Source: Whalleya microplaca
Taxonomy: Eukaryota; Ascomycota; Sordariomycetes; Xylariales; Xylariaceae
Direction of reading: 5' to 3'
Assembly (NCBI GenBank): GCA_022497155.1
Contig: MU385716.1
Span: 186,001 to 250,000, forward strand
Length of the DNA stretch: 64,000 nt
Shown: positions 39,299 through 51,885 of the stretch, piece by piece
Layout of the letters: each line of letters starts with the position of its first letter
Numbering within the stretch: the first letter of the stretch is position 1
The notes under the pieces: generated by a model
The model's database searches: none
The model's input: the letters and a program-made list of their open reading frames with translations, nothing else
Told to the model about the DNA's origin: nothing
Program-made: the position numbers and the translations under genes

Positions 39299-40027
39299 CT
39301 AGTTGATAGCGATGCGGCGGCTCTCGTGCTTCTTCGCCTTGGGCACCACGACGGCGAGGATGCCGTTGTTCAGCGAGGCCGTGACGCCCTCGGGCTCGAC
39401 GCGGCCGGGGAACTGGAACGTGCGCGAGAACTCGCCGATGCTGCGCTCCGCCACCCAGTACTTGTGTTTGAGGGCCGCGGCCTTAGCGGACGTCTGGTTG
39501 CTGCTGCTGGGCTTGGCTACCTCGGAGGTAGTCGTGGCCGGCGTGGGGGCCGCCGTGCTGTTGGTAGCCGTGGCAGTGCCGTCCTCGACGTCGTCCTCGA
39601 CCGTCGCGTGGTGGTAGGAGCTGTTGGATGAGGTCTCGTGCTCCTCGCCGCTGCCCTGGGTGATGGCGCCGCTCATCTCATCGGGCTTCTTCTCCAGGAG
39701 TCCGGAGGGCGGGGTGCCGGCTTCGTAGGTGCGCTCCACGCGGCCGCGGACCAGGATAGTCTGCGGGTCGGTGAACTCGATGTGCACGTTCTTCTTCTCG
39801 ATGCCGGGTAGCTCTCCGTGAAGCTCATAGTTGGTCTCGGTCTCCTTCAGATCAAACTTGGGGGTGAAGGGTGGTAGGTGGCGGGGCTGGCTCTGGTGAC
39901 CGTGGTGGGACCGGCCATTGCCATTCTGGTTCTGCACAGCGTAGGTGTCGAAATCGTCAATTAGACGGAAGAGACCCGTGAAGTTGGGCTCAGCCTGAGA
40001 GTAGAATCGGGGACCGAACATCGACAT
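39299..40027 (-). CDS. hsp30: Small heat-shock protein, Hsp20/alpha-crystallin (Hsp30 type)
   Basis: Single exon, 242 aa. The N-terminus MSMFGPRFYSQAEPNFTGLFRLIDDFDTY is typical of fungal Hsp30. The alpha-crystallin domain starts at PKFDLKETETNYELHGELPG (about 55-75) and continues through HIEFTDPQTILVRGRVE. A Ser/Thr/Ala-rich insert of ~90 residues (residues about 100-190) splits the domain. It resumes at YWVAERSIGEFSRTFQFPG and ends NNGILAVVVPKAKK, which supplies the I-x-V tail contact. It is an ATP-independent chaperone that holds unfolded proteins during heat and other stress. The gene is GC-rich with no intron, as is common for heat-shock genes that must work when splicing is blocked. Three heat-shock elements lie upstream. 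Confidence 0.93.
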   Translation of the reverse strand: MSMFGPRFYSQAEPNFTGLFRLIDDFDTYAVQNQNGNGRSHHGHQSQPRHLPPFTPKFDLKETETNYELHGELPGIEKKNVHIEFTDPQTILVRGRVERTYEAGTPPSGLLEKKPDEMSGAITQGSGEEHETSSNSSYHHATVEDDVEDGTATATNSTAAPTPATTTSEVAKPSSSNQTSAKAAALKHKYWVAERSIGEFSRTFQFPGRVEPEGVTASLNNGILAVVVPKAKKHESRRIAIN

Positions 40028-40300
40028 TTTGCTTGTGTGGGATGTTGATCTTCTTGAGTGCGATCTAGAATGGTAGATAGAATTGATTGAGGTCGATGGC
40101 GATTAAGATGTTGTTGGTGATTCTGTGCGGGATGAGACGAAAATGCCTGAAAAGTGTTTGTGGAGTTTGTTTCAGGTGTGTTGTTTGTTGTGTATTAATT
40201 TGTATTTAGTGGTGATCTGAAAAATAACGGAAGGCATTGTCAGGAGATTGAAAGCGAATTAAATAATTGAAATGTTTGTCAACGAGTGCATTCTACCGTC

Positions 40301-40308
40301 TTCAAGAA
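40301..40308 (-). promoter_or_regulatory. Heat-shock element TTCNNGAA (proximal)
   Basis: TTCAAGAA, followed by another GAA unit at 40312-40314, about 275 bp upstream of the hsp30 start. It fits the inverted nGAAn units bound by Hsf1. Confidence 0.6.
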
Positions 40309-40350
40309 TCTGAAAATGGATTACATGTACACATAGAACAATTAAAAATC

Positions 40351-40358
40351 TTCTAGAA
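40351..40358 (-). promoter_or_regulatory. Heat-shock element TTCNNGAA (middle)
   Basis: TTCTAGAA, a perfect inverted pair of nGAAn units, about 325 bp upstream of the hsp30 start. Confidence 0.6.
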
Positions 40359-40487
40359 TACTACTGATGCTTACAGATGCTTCCATAGGTGACAAATTAC
40401 ACATTACTAGGCTTCAGCGCGACGCGACCGTTTGTGCATCCGCGACAGGAAAGCTCACGATGCAGCGCGAAGTTGCTGGAGGTCACT

Positions 40488-40497
40488 AGAACATTCT
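40488..40497 (-). promoter_or_regulatory. Heat-shock element GAANNTTC (distal)
   Basis: AGAACATTCT, a perfect nGAAnnTTCn pair, about 460 bp upstream of the hsp30 start. Confidence 0.5.
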
Positions 40498-41771
40498 ACC
40501 GAACGCCAATCAAACAAAGGCTTAGCCACCTGAAATCTCGGGCACGCGGGATCAGCCATTGGTCAATTAAATTCCTTGTTTTTATTTTGGGCTAGCGAAT
40601 TAGGTAGCAGTTAGCGTTACTAGCCATTACACAGTACATTTTGGGCTCTTTCGCCATGCTCGCAGGTTGTTGACATAGATGGCTAGCTAGGCGGGCTGAT
40701 CATACAGAATTCCGTGCATGCTACGAAACCATACGAGTGCGTGCTTGGTGCCTGAGAGGCAAATCTACGTCATTTCCAAATACACAGACATGCACACGCA
40801 CTTACACTGGATATTCTTCGGGGCATTTCCGTTATACTAAAACATTGACAGATGTCCATCCTTATCCGCTTATTCAGCCCTAGCTCTGCTAAAAAGTCTT
40901 GGCAGGGGCCCCATCTCTGGTAGCCCATGCATATGACATCATTTGTCTCAATCGCTGGTTAGGCGTTGTATTCCCGACTCTCCAGAGGCGAAGAGGAGGA
41001 CGACATACCCCCTACCCCCGTCGTTGCAGATCTCGGCCCCGGTGGTAGATCCAGTTCTTTGCAAAGGTTTCGATCGGCCCCCGCAATGCATGAGAACTAA
41101 GACCCTGGTTAAATATAACAAAAAGCGGATTCCCCAATGCCTGAAATAAGGGAATTTGGTTTGATTTCCCTTAACGTACGCACCACCAGGCCCCAGCCCA
41201 CGGTACGGTGGCCCATGGTCTGATTATCTGCAATGACGTAGCCCTGCAGCATCTCTATTACAATACCGTGGCTCTTTTGCGACGACAATGACGCTGTGGC
41301 TACTGTTTTCGGCCACGATAGCGGTATTACATGTGACATCTGTACTATTATCTGTACTATTTTCGAGGGTAAGGATAATAAGTCACGAGTCTCTATTCAC
41401 GAGTAACTATGCTACATACGTAGGCGCCGTTTCCAGTAGTAATTCCCTTTCGGATAGAACACCTTGGCAACCTCCAATCCCACAAGCGTGGACCCTATGA
41501 TGTCTTCATGATGATGGGGATGCATTTTGAGTCGCAATTGCCTCCTCATTATAATAGCACTGTATTGATGAGCCGCGGTGGGGCGCGCTCTACATGAATA
41601 GCAACCAGCCACATATTCCGAGTATATTGCAGCAAGGTTGATATTTTGATACTCGCCCAGTCGCTCTGTCGCCGTGCTCAGCACAGCAACCCAAGGTCTC
41701 CGAGTCTAGCTCGGCCTTGCCACTTCCTAACCGTGATTGGCACGCTTGCTCGTTCCGAACTGCTATTGTCG

Positions 41772-43877
41772 TCATTGGCGGAATGTGGGTGGCATCGGTG
41801 GAGGGTACCCAGCCACGATTGGGATGCCCGGTCGTATACCCATGGCCATGGGAGCAGGGCTTTGGATCCGGTTGAACAATCCAATGAGCCTCCTACCCAC
41901 TGAGGGCTCTAGCTCCGTGCCGTCTCGTGCAATCTTGACCTCCCTATTGGAGTTCCATGGGTTCCGTAGTCCGCGTGTTTTGAAGAACGGTAGCCTTGTC
42001 GTCGAGAGCCATTCTAGCTTGAATGGTTTTCCCCATGCTTTAGACCCTGCTTCGCCGTCTTGAACGCTCCGCACACTCGCTGAATCCTCAGATTCCTCTG
42101 CCTCGGCCGTTCCGTCCGCGTCTTCCCGTTCCACTTCCCAGAATATAGTCCCTCGTGCTGAGTCGTCAATAATCCGTCCTCTCGGGCAGGTATCGGTGGC
42201 CTCAGTGGGTATAGCTTTAGGCAAATCGAAATTGGTTGTAGCTTGTGCCTTGGGTGCAAATTCGATGGCGGCTGCCGGATCGTCGTTTATAGGCGAGACC
42301 ATCCGCGCATAACCAAAATATTCCCCTGATTTGTTCGCAGAAAATACCAAGTAGACATTATCAACCGACTATTTGTAGTTTGTTAGGCCTATGTTAAAAC
42401 TCCAATTATAAGGTTCCAATGCTCACTTTAAATGCGTTGTTCAGTGATTCTTCGTTATGTGATTGAGTCGCCCAAACGCCGTTTCGAACACTTAATTCTA
42501 AATCCTCCACCGTCAAGCTTTTAAGTATAAAGAATTTGTCTTTCTGAATGGCTCCTTCACCTGACGAGACATTTCGAGGCCCCGGTTGCGTTTCTGGGGC
42601 TGATGCCGAGGGCTCAGACAGCGTAGCATGAGGACTTTTCGGCGATTCGTCTGGCACGTTCGTATTTTGTCCACCCGGAGAGGTCGCTGCCGGGCCCGTT
42701 GGCGCAGTTTGTCCAGTAGCTCCTTCGACTGTACTCTTTCGTAGTCGACTGACTAGCCTCACTGATTGAAATTTTGAATCGTGTAGTTTCTGTTGGGCCG
42801 CAACGCAACTCTGTTCGTCCCTAAAGTTCGCAAAAGCGCAGTTGCTCTTCGAAATAAGAAATAAGGATTCTAAACCTGCCGCTTCTTTGCAAACGTGATG
42901 CACCAAACTCATCAGATCACTCTGCGGAGGCAGATTTCCTATCCAAATTGCATGACCTAGCCACCCTTAGTATTGAACCGGCCTTGTGCTTAGTGTAAAA
43001 CCCCCCCGACTTACCACTTTGTCGCGGTTTTCGTGGCGGTCCTCTAACGACGTTTGATCGATTATCTGGCGAAGCTATAAGACACATCAGTAGCATTCTC
43101 GGAACGTTTTACATCAGCTCAGACGGTCGTACGATCGCTTTGGACGTATCCAGCTTGCTCGTTACCTTGTGACGGCGATGATCCCCGCGGATCACTTTGT
43201 ACTCCATCTGGTACATAATACTGTCCTGGCGCCACCTGACCCTGAATCGCAACGTTCGGAGTGGGAAACTGGTTCGAGGAGGGGTAGTAGTAGGCGGGAA
43301 TGGGGTGCTGAGACTGGCTCATCATAACCGGATTCGGGTAGAAGCTCAGGCTATGTCGTGGTGATAGACCCGCCTGCTGCGGCGCCTGATGCTGCTGCGG
43401 TGACGATGACATTTGAGCGCTGTAGTACGACGACATTTGTGGGTGTTGAGGCACGTAGTATTGTTGCGCTCCAAGTTGAGACATGCCTGGCTGTCCTGCA
43501 AAGTGCGCCATTTGCGGTATGGGCTGCATCACTCCAGGACTCGGGCCAGTGTTGAATCTTTGCGGTTGCTGTCCGTGACTATAGCTGGGTCGGTACCCGG
43601 GCTGAGGGAGTGCGTTGGCCATTGCTGTCATATTGTACGATCCCTGGCGGTTTGACCCTTGAGCGTGGGACATGTCGAGCTGGTTAGTGAACGCATTCGG
43701 CGACGGAGCGTATAGCTGTTGATACTGGGCTTGGAAGGCGGGATTATTCGTGGGACTGGGGCCTTGTGGTAACGGCGGATGCCCTTCGTTCGGAGGAATC
43801 CCTTGATGTGTGCTGCTGGCAGCATCTGAGGTTGCAAACTCGCTGGCTGCAGCCGTAGGCTGTGGAACATCTCCCAT
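41772..43877 (-). CDS. RRM + YTH domain RNA-binding protein (m6A-reader type)
   Basis: Four exons, 43877-43133, 43074-43015, 42956-42427 and 42368-41772, total 1932 nt (643 aa), phases agree. The first 250 residues are disordered and rich in Gln, Pro, Ser, Tyr (HSLSFYPNPVMMSQSQHP and similar). After PPRKPRQSGH an RRM shows RNP2 as AIWIGNLP and RNP1 as SNCAFANF (about 270-340). A linker follows, then the YTH domain from KDKFFILKSLTVEDLELSV through RNGVWATQSHNEESLNNAF, YLVFSANKSGEYFGYARM, IFWEVE and LEWLSTTRLPF (about 405-600). Trp residues in GVW and FWEV are expected cage residues for N6-methyladenosine. Fungal relatives include the selective RNA-elimination and meiosis readers. The RRM-YTH pairing is typical of filamentous ascomycetes. 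Nuclear or cytoplasmic site is not clear from sequence. Confidence 0.92.
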
Positions 43878-46800
43878 TTGGTCTCACCAGTTGCTAATAT
43901 ACGTCTCGACTATGGGAGAAAAATGACTTGGGTGCCAAGTCGTCGTAAGGGTGTCTTCCAAATTCGTGAACTAATGAGCGACCTCACCCTCTAATACTTC
44001 CCTGTCAGACGAATGTGCCGTTTAAGTGTTTGACAGCCCTAACCGTTGTAGAGCCCGGGGTCGTGTTGAGACTAGGATGAAGAAGCGATAGTCTTGCGTG
44101 GTGTGGCGTAAATCTGTGAGGGCTGAGCAGCTGCCGGCTAGGGCTTGACCAAGATACTGACAGGTTCTTGACAAGGAACTTGGGCCAGTAAGAAGGAAGA
44201 CTGCCGAACCGGTCTTCTCGCGTACCTTTCTAGTTACACAGTAAAGCCGCAATTAGCTTATATAGGGTTGTGGAAAGATGATCTAGGTTCTTGGGCATCC
44301 AATCCGAGGGTAAAGATTGGATCCGAGGCAGGGTTGGTGTCGAGTCCTGGGTTGATGAGCTGCAGAACTATGGAGTATCGGAGAGAAAAAAAACCAGGCC
44401 TGGCGATGGGCTTGTAGAACGGAGGTATTTGGCTACTGCTGGAATCGACTACGGGTCCTCTGTTTCCGAGTCTTTCTAGCGCCCAATATGTACAACCGGA
44501 CAGCTTCAAGGGGATTGAAGTACCTGGAGAACCCAATGGCCTGTATCGCGAATGTAGTCTGGAGTTAGGACCACCGGCACGGGGGAGGAAGTTGTGTCAC
44601 GGGATGGGAATATCAACAAAAAAGAATCTTAGATGATGTGGCTAATTTGGATGCCCATGTGGCCCGACGTGACTTCTGACCATCCCGCTTAGGGTATTAA
44701 GCAGCAGTGGTCATTATGGAGCGACAATCTTTACCTTTTCTTTCGGCACGTATGCAGTATGGCATGATGAAGAAAAGCATCATGAGACAACGTCAAGAAA
44801 CATAACAAGCAAGATGACGACTCACGGTAATACGGGTGGCCAAAAGCTAGTATGTCAAGCTTGCCCAAAGGCTAGTCCTCGGTAGGGGCTCCCCGGAGAC
44901 GACATATTAGAGATATGCATAGAAGCATTGCAGGAGTATCCCGGCCTTAGAGACGGGGGGCTCACAGCGGACGGCCCTTGACGAATAGCAGAAGCCGAGC
45001 GAAAGCGTTGGGAGCAACAGAGAGTGGCAAAACTAGCCAATGAGCTTAGACGAGCTCCAATAGCAGGAAACGAAAAATGGAGAAGAAAAGAGGAATGGGA
45101 ATTTGCATCCAACCTTTGCTGTTTCGCTGGCGCCGTTTTTCCTGCCACCAGACCCTTGAATCATCGGCTTTGGGGGTCCAAGGGGCCCACGAGATTCTTG
45201 AGCCCTTTTGACAGACATGTCCCAATTCCAGACTCTGGTACTCAGCCACAAATGTTCTAGCCAGGTCTTCGACGAGACCCTTCAGTAGAAGTATCAGAAT
45301 TTCGAGATGCTGACCACTTTCGCAGATATTCTGGTACGGGTAACACTGGAAGTGTGCATACAATCTGACTATTCACTCTAGTCCCTACCTGTATAGGCCA
45401 TTCTTGCGCGGCCGTAGTCAGATCCGGTCTAATCCTGCACAACAACCAGAGCGATCTAGGAACCGCGGAGCACGCACGAAATTGCTCGGAGCGGAGCGGG
45501 AACTTAGTGGTCTCGGACGTTACTAAACGCGACTACATGTGGACTGAGTATCGTTTTCTTTTTTTCTCGCCAGACCGGTCCTCGCCGTAATCACTTGAAA
45601 GGCATAGGAGTCTAGCAACAGGTAGCTAGTCGGTCTCGGAACGCCGGTAGCATCACAGCAATCCAGAAGCAACGAGTAAACCCTTGGTCAGCTGAAGAAA
45701 AGAAAAGAAGCGAAGCTCGATGCCGCGAGCAAGTTGCTGAACGAAGCAATCTCTGTCGTGTCGTGGTGGTTCTTAGCAGCAATAGCAACAATAGCTGCAG
45801 TAGTTGCAGCAGCAGCAGCAAAGCTAACTTTACTACCCCAGACACGTCGCCCCATGTTGCAAACCTTGACCTGCAAAGACGTAACTTGGTGATGTAGTGG
45901 GAGTGGTACGCAACCCGCACCCATCTGGATACCACCCTAAGCTTGCCCAAGTAGAAATGGTTGATGGTGATCTTTGAATCTGATCGGCAGGCTAGCATCC
46001 TTTAGTAGGCGATGATGAAATGGGTACCCAGAATTCGGAGAGAGCCGCAATCGACTTTCAGTCGGATTGGGGCAATTGAAATCGGGGGAATTGGTCTTTT
46101 CCCATCCCCCTCCTTGGCTCGGTGACTGGGTGTGGGGATGCTTGATCCCTGAATTTAGTGGGCGATGATGTCGATGATGCAATTCCCAATGGCTTGGCTT
46201 GGCTTCCTGTCAATGTATGTATGTACCCTCCCTTCCTGGTAACCTGGCAGCCTGGGTGGCGTCGTGTCACCTGTAAGCAATGAAGTCAGTCTCTTCATCT
46301 TTCATTTTTTCTGACTATTAATCTGTTACGGTTACACCGGTATGGGGTTTCTCACTGGCAAATAAATGGCCATGTTCAAATTGACCGACAGCCGACTTTT
46401 ATTTAGTCCCTCCAATTGTGGAAGTGCATATTCACCTATGTAGGGTGTCCAAAAACGTCACTTACACACATGGGTATATCAAGCCGGCCAAGTCGAATTG
46501 ATTTATGGTAGTAGGTAATCTTGTATAAACTTAAAATGCACACTAGCACTAGCATACATATATATCCATCAATCTTCAGCTATATCAGATAGAGATGTAA
46601 TAATATTCAGGAAGATCAGATGCTCTTTTCTGCTTAACAGAATACCAAGACACTGATATATGCATACCTCGGTATATACCCCAGCCACACATATTGATCT
46701 GGGTTAAGCCACAGGTGATCGTCAGCCCATAGGTAAAGCTTGCAATCCCTGGTGAAGAGGTGCCGATCATTCCTTTGCCACTTCTTCTCCTCCGCTGTCC

Positions 46801-49800
46801 GACGACGAATTTGACTGATTACAACAGATAAGTTGAGTTGTTTTGCTGGCCAGCCCATCGTATCAGCCTTGCACGATTTGTCCACACGATGCTCATCCCA
46901 GGCAATCCCAGGCAAGCCACGCAGCCAGGCCGCCAGTGTCGTCCCATCTTTTCCCTTTTAAGCGAACTTGTTGGAACTGCTGGTACGTGTATTTGTTCTG
47001 CCTGCAGCATCTGCGGCAATCAGCGAAAGCGCGCAGAAGGCCCCCCAGCCAGCCAGCTTGCCAGCATCTTCGCCCACAAGTACACAGCACCATCTGGTAT
47101 GCTGTATCACACTCGTACAGTACATGTACTTATCCCCATTCTGTACATACCATTATCAAAGCTCTCCTCATTCCTCAAGTCACCGTGATGCTACGAAATC
47201 TCATACGTTTTTGACGCGGGGCAATTGGCCATTACACTCTCCAATCCATGAATTATTACAGAGTAATAGTTTACTAGCATGGGTGTTCAACGGAGCATAT
47301 ACTCCGGGCGGAGAGTTACGGTGAGTTGTGTGTATCCCACAAGTCCCGTCTAGAGCCGTTCGAGGTGTTCGTTTGTTGCCCTTTGGTCAGCCGCGTTGCA
47401 CAGACCTAATGTTTCTATTTTGGAACCATCGAGACTTGTCCATTCCTTTTCGATTTCTCATCCAATTAGACTAAGCAGACAAACTGCTATACTAGTAGTC
47501 GGCTGTTCCGTCTACACGGACTGCCGCGCGGATGACTAGGAACAAGCCTTATCAATTAACCGAGCAATCCGCTGCTCAGCCTCACGCGCCCTTTATCTAC
47601 CGCCCTATGCCTTATCAACTTATTATAGACAGCTCTAGCCCCTTCACAAAATTGCCCTTTGCCACCATGTTCTGATGTCTAGACTCCCGCCAAACACCGA
47701 CATCGTTCTAGCGAGCAGCTGTAGCTGTATTGAGCCCGTTACTCAGTCGCCATTATTCTCGCCTTTCGCTCTGCCCGGCAATTGCACAAGAATACGAACT
47801 GGTAGTCTCTACTTCCGGAAGTGATCGACATAAAACCTCCAAAGGGCGTTTGCTGATCTTCCAAACTCCTACCAAATGCACATTGACTCGTAAGATTGCA
47901 ATGGGAGAGGATATGGAAGCCGGCCGGAGGCGTCACGATACGGCATCATGCCCGGTCGTTTCTCTCGCAACAACGTTTGGATTGTAGGCTATTCCGGCGC
48001 CATTGTGGTCTGCCGCTCCGCTTTTGCCACGTCTTGGTCCCTGGACTATGGCTCAATCTCACGACAACTACCTATAGCTCGGTAGCCTCAAACCCCAGTG
48101 TCCGGAGCTAACATCGCCATATTCTCTAGCGCGGAGAACTGAGATTGCCGAATATCATCCCACGTGCCAGTTCGGAGAAAGAACGGCAGCTACCGATGTG
48201 AAGGATTCCTAACATCAGCCTATCAGAATGTCACAGGTTTCACGTCACGGGTTATATTAGCCCTTCAGTTCCTAAAAATACCCCTTAAGTTCACACCTTG
48301 CTTAACTAATATTAGTTGCTTACAGTAGTCTAGAGGGTCTTCACGAGGCTTCCCTCGTGGTCTACCACATTAATAAAACCTTTTTCTCCATTACTAGCGT
48401 CACATGCAAAATTCACCAGAGATAGCTCGGCTCCAACCTACTCTCCAGGGAAAGCAATTCGTATGCGGAAATTTGTAAGCACAATTAAGAGTTAGTCAAC
48501 AGAGTAAATGTCCTAAGGGAGACTGAATATTTGCTTTTTCTGCATAGAACTAAACGATGGCATGACGCGAAACTGACATGGTGATAACATGTACGAAGTC
48601 AATCCCAAATTGCCCCCTGTCCAGACTCTCAGAACGGCCTAGATGGCACATTATTAATAAGAGCCGTCAGCCGCAACCTTACATCGGCTCTTTCGTTACA
48701 ACCCCCCGAGGCTAGTGAACCTTGACCACACCCCCACGAAGGTGAATAATATCAATGCAGGATAATCTGAATGGTCGGCCACAAGTTTGCAACCATCAGC
48801 TTCTTCGTGGCAAAACCTCTTTGATAACGCAGGTAAGGTAATGCTGGCGGGAGTTGATAGATTAGCAAAGAAAAAATATAGCCAATAGTTTCGCGACGAC
48901 GACCTCTGTCCTTAGCTTCTCCCTGGGACCCACAAGAATCTGCCGACCCTGGTCGTCAGAAAGTCTCCCTTAGGAATGGATGATACTACCTCTTATGACT
49001 GGTAACGGGAGTTGCATTCTTTATGTCGTGCCCATCCGTATTCGGAGACCAAGTTCAGCTGGATTTCGCCGCAACCCGCCAGGTTGGGATTCCGGGGTTG
49101 CGGCGACCTGTAATATGTTTCACGTGGTCTGAATGACTACTTACATACTAGATCGCCGTGAATGATGGGAGGCCTCAAAATGTTACTCTCTTTGATGAGA
49201 CTGGCGCTGCGAATACCACCCGACCTCCCTGTGGCACTCTTGGACGTGCGATTAGAGTTCGATATGCGGGGGACTTTGACTTCCATCAGCTAGCAACCTT
49301 AATAGAAGTAGGTATGCGTGGCGTGAGCGGCCCGTAAACAGATGGGGGGCGACCAAACTCTGATTCAAGAAGCTCCTTTGCTGGACAACTTTCGTGGACC
49401 AGTTGCGGTAACACCTACTCTACTAGGATTATGCCTCTTCCTGCGGTGCGCAGAGAGAATACTAAGTACGTAGATCGATGCGGCGATGACAGCGGATCTC
49501 GATCCGCACCTCACTTGCGCGCTCTAAGAATTAGGGTTATGCGTCTGTTGGAAATAGAGTAGACGCCGGCAGAAACCGACAAGCTGCAAATCATGCTAAG
49601 AGAGAGAACGCCTTCGTGTTGACTCTCCAGGGGTACCCAAGAAGACCGTCTGGTTCATGTATTAGGGGGTGCCTGGCTGAATACTAGGGGAGATGCTGTG
49701 AGATAGAAAGGTTTGATATACATGTAGTCAAAAACGATATTTCAAGATGTGCTTGTCTCGTTTCTGTGTGATCGTATATAACTTAATGCACTGGTTTCCT

Positions 49801-51027
49801 TAGTACGGCACGTCTGTATCCAATATCTGCAGTTCGTGACCGGGTTGGTGACATAGACTGGAATTTCGAGATCGTACTCTTGATTGCCACTCATCACAAT
49901 GGGATTGAAAAGTCTCTATATCTTGCAGATAATATACCTAGTCCCTCCCGTGAAGTGCTATTCGCCGAACCCCCTGTGGAAGCAGTATTGTGCACAGGTC
50001 CCTTGATAATCTGGGCACTGTACTGTGTGCCTTGTGCAACGATTGCCAACAGGGAGCGTGTTACAAGAAAACGTAGACTTAGCAATGCTAAGTATTGTGA
50101 TAATAGTATTGTACCGACATTATTGAGCAGTGTTATGAATATTTCTTAAATCGAGAAGAACAAGAAAACTTCATTATCAATACCATCTAAACACGTAGCT
50201 AATGTGACAAGGTCCGGCTTGAGGTTTAGGTATTCTAGAGTGGTTAATAATCTGGTTATATATACACCACATACAGGATATAATGTAGGGTATCAGTCCT
50301 TGACACTCAAACCAACACATATAAAGGGTTAGCTTGACATAAAACAAATCAGTTAGGGGGTCGATACGGTCACCAAGGAACAAAATAGGGGATAGGAAAT
50401 ATAGTGGGAGATCTTGCATCCATAACGAGCTCAATCATTCATTCAGGCTAAACGTTGCTAGGGAGAATATATTGGCCTGAGGATTAAGGACTGGTGCTGT
50501 ATAAGGCATCTCGTAGGCATGAAATATATATTGTTGTATGTATGTACCAACCCATCCGCTACTTGAGATACCTGAACATCAAGTCAATTCAGTCTCATCA
50601 ACCCTGAGTTCAATAGTGTATGCCTTGCTTCGATTACAGTGGACGAGATTACTGTTAGGATGAGATGCTGTATCATCTCAATCCTGTGGGCTTGGGCAAG
50701 TGAAAGCTGAAATTTTCAACGGAAATGTCGCTCTATGAGATCTTAATGAATATTGCCGCTTGACAGAGATATTACCTTGATCACAGGGAAAACTGGAAAC
50801 TCCTACAAAAGAATATGCGACGACAGAGTTAGCATTTCGAGTTCTAGTTGTCCAATTACCCCTTTACAGACGGCTTCATAATGTATCGTACTATGCATCA
50901 AGCTGTTCGCATGTCTAGAGTGATCGATTAGTCATGAATTCAGAACCCATCAGACTCCCTACTTTATCATATAGTACAAGATGAACTCCGTAGAGCCTAT
51001 CTTTCCCAATGGCCCTCCCCATGACGT
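43878..51027. other. 7.1 kb without recognisable genes
   Basis: It holds the YTH promoter on the low side and the 3' flank of the proteasome gene on the high side. ORFs are short, overlapping and without codon bias or family features. It contains a CAG-type trinucleotide run near 45805-45825 and a GC-rich inverted repeat at 49066-49106. Long non-coding RNAs or regulatory DNA are possible but not shown. Confidence 0.5.
49066..49106. repeat. Perfect 12-bp inverted repeat, 17-nt loop
   Basis: Arms TCGCCGCAACCC (49066-49077) and GGGTTGCGGCGA (49095-49106) would form a very stable GC-rich hairpin in an otherwise AT-balanced gene-free interval. No T run follows, so an RNA polymerase III terminator is not indicated. 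Confidence 0.7.
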
Positions 51028-51885
51028 TTAATCTTGCTTCAACGGTAGAATCTTCTCCTCAATACCATCCTTGGTGATGATCATCATCTGCAGGCCGTCA
51101 CCGACCTCGATATGTCGCTCCACCGCCGAATCAAACGCATCCTTCACCAAAATCTCGACCTCATCTCTCGGCAGCGGCTTGCGTTCCCGCTCCTGCAGCT
51201 CGTGACCCGTGCCGCTCCCGGGCACGTACTGGTTCTTGAAGTTGACCTGGTTGTCGAGGAAGGGCATGATGAGACTGCTCGCGGCGCCGCCGGCGCGGCA
51301 CTGCTCGCGCTCGTAGCTGCCGACGGGGTCGTAGCTGTAGACGGCGCCCTTGCCGTCCTCGTCGAGGCCGCCCAAGATAGCGTAGACGTAGTAGGGGAAG
51401 AAGCGCTTCTGGTACATGATGGTGGACAGGCGCTTGGCGCAGGCGTTGACGGACATGGGCTTGCCGTGGCGGTAGCGGTACATCTTGCAGATGGCGTCGA
51501 GGCGCTCCTGCAGGGCCTCGCCGTCGGCGGCGAACCCGACCACGGACAGCAGCAGGTTCGCGTCGTCCTGCGACGACGTCGAGCCCCCGATCTTGAACAC
51601 CTTCGGCGCGTACCGCGTGTTGATGCTGTACCCCGCCGTCAGACGGGTGTCGCCGGCCATGATGGCGAAGTCGGCGCCGGCGATCGCGAGGGTCGAGCCG
51701 CCGTTGTCGGTGTAGCTGCGATGGAAGCGTTAGATACAACGGGCGTCTATGACATATCCCCTATCATATTGGCCGACTCACGGGTTGAATCGGTGTTCTC
51801 GTAGGCCGTCGATGGCATCTTTGGGTACTTCGGCAAACGAGTAGTTGGGCCCGTTCAGGACCGGGTTTTGGCTGAACATGGCCAT
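51028..51885 (-). CDS. pre7: 20S proteasome subunit beta6
   Basis: Two exons, 51885-51782 and 51715-51028, 792 nt (263 aa), with a 66-nt intron. The N-terminus MAMFSQNPVLNGPNYSF is followed by YTDNGGSTLAIAGADFAI, DTRLTAGYSINTRYAPKVFK and GFAADGEALQERL. These match the non-catalytic beta6 subunit (yeast Pre7, human PSMB1) rather than the active beta1, beta2 or beta5. It sits in both beta rings of the 20S core in nucleus and cytosol. A DEVEILVKDAFDSAVERH helix near the C-terminus and DGLQMMIITKDGI are also family features. The gene is strongly GC-biased at third positions, consistent with high expression. Confidence 0.94.

Larger units (their letters stand above)
40028..41771. other. hsp30 promoter and 3' flank of the YTH gene
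   Basis: 1.7 kb on the upstream side of hsp30 with the three heat-shock elements. Short ORFs at 40943-41884 have no family features. Confidence 0.5.

Noticed and set aside
51112..51804. Long + frames and a 192-codon - frame across the proteasome gene
   Set aside because: Shadows of the GC-biased pre7 exon; they have Arg- or Val/Ala-rich composition and no family features.
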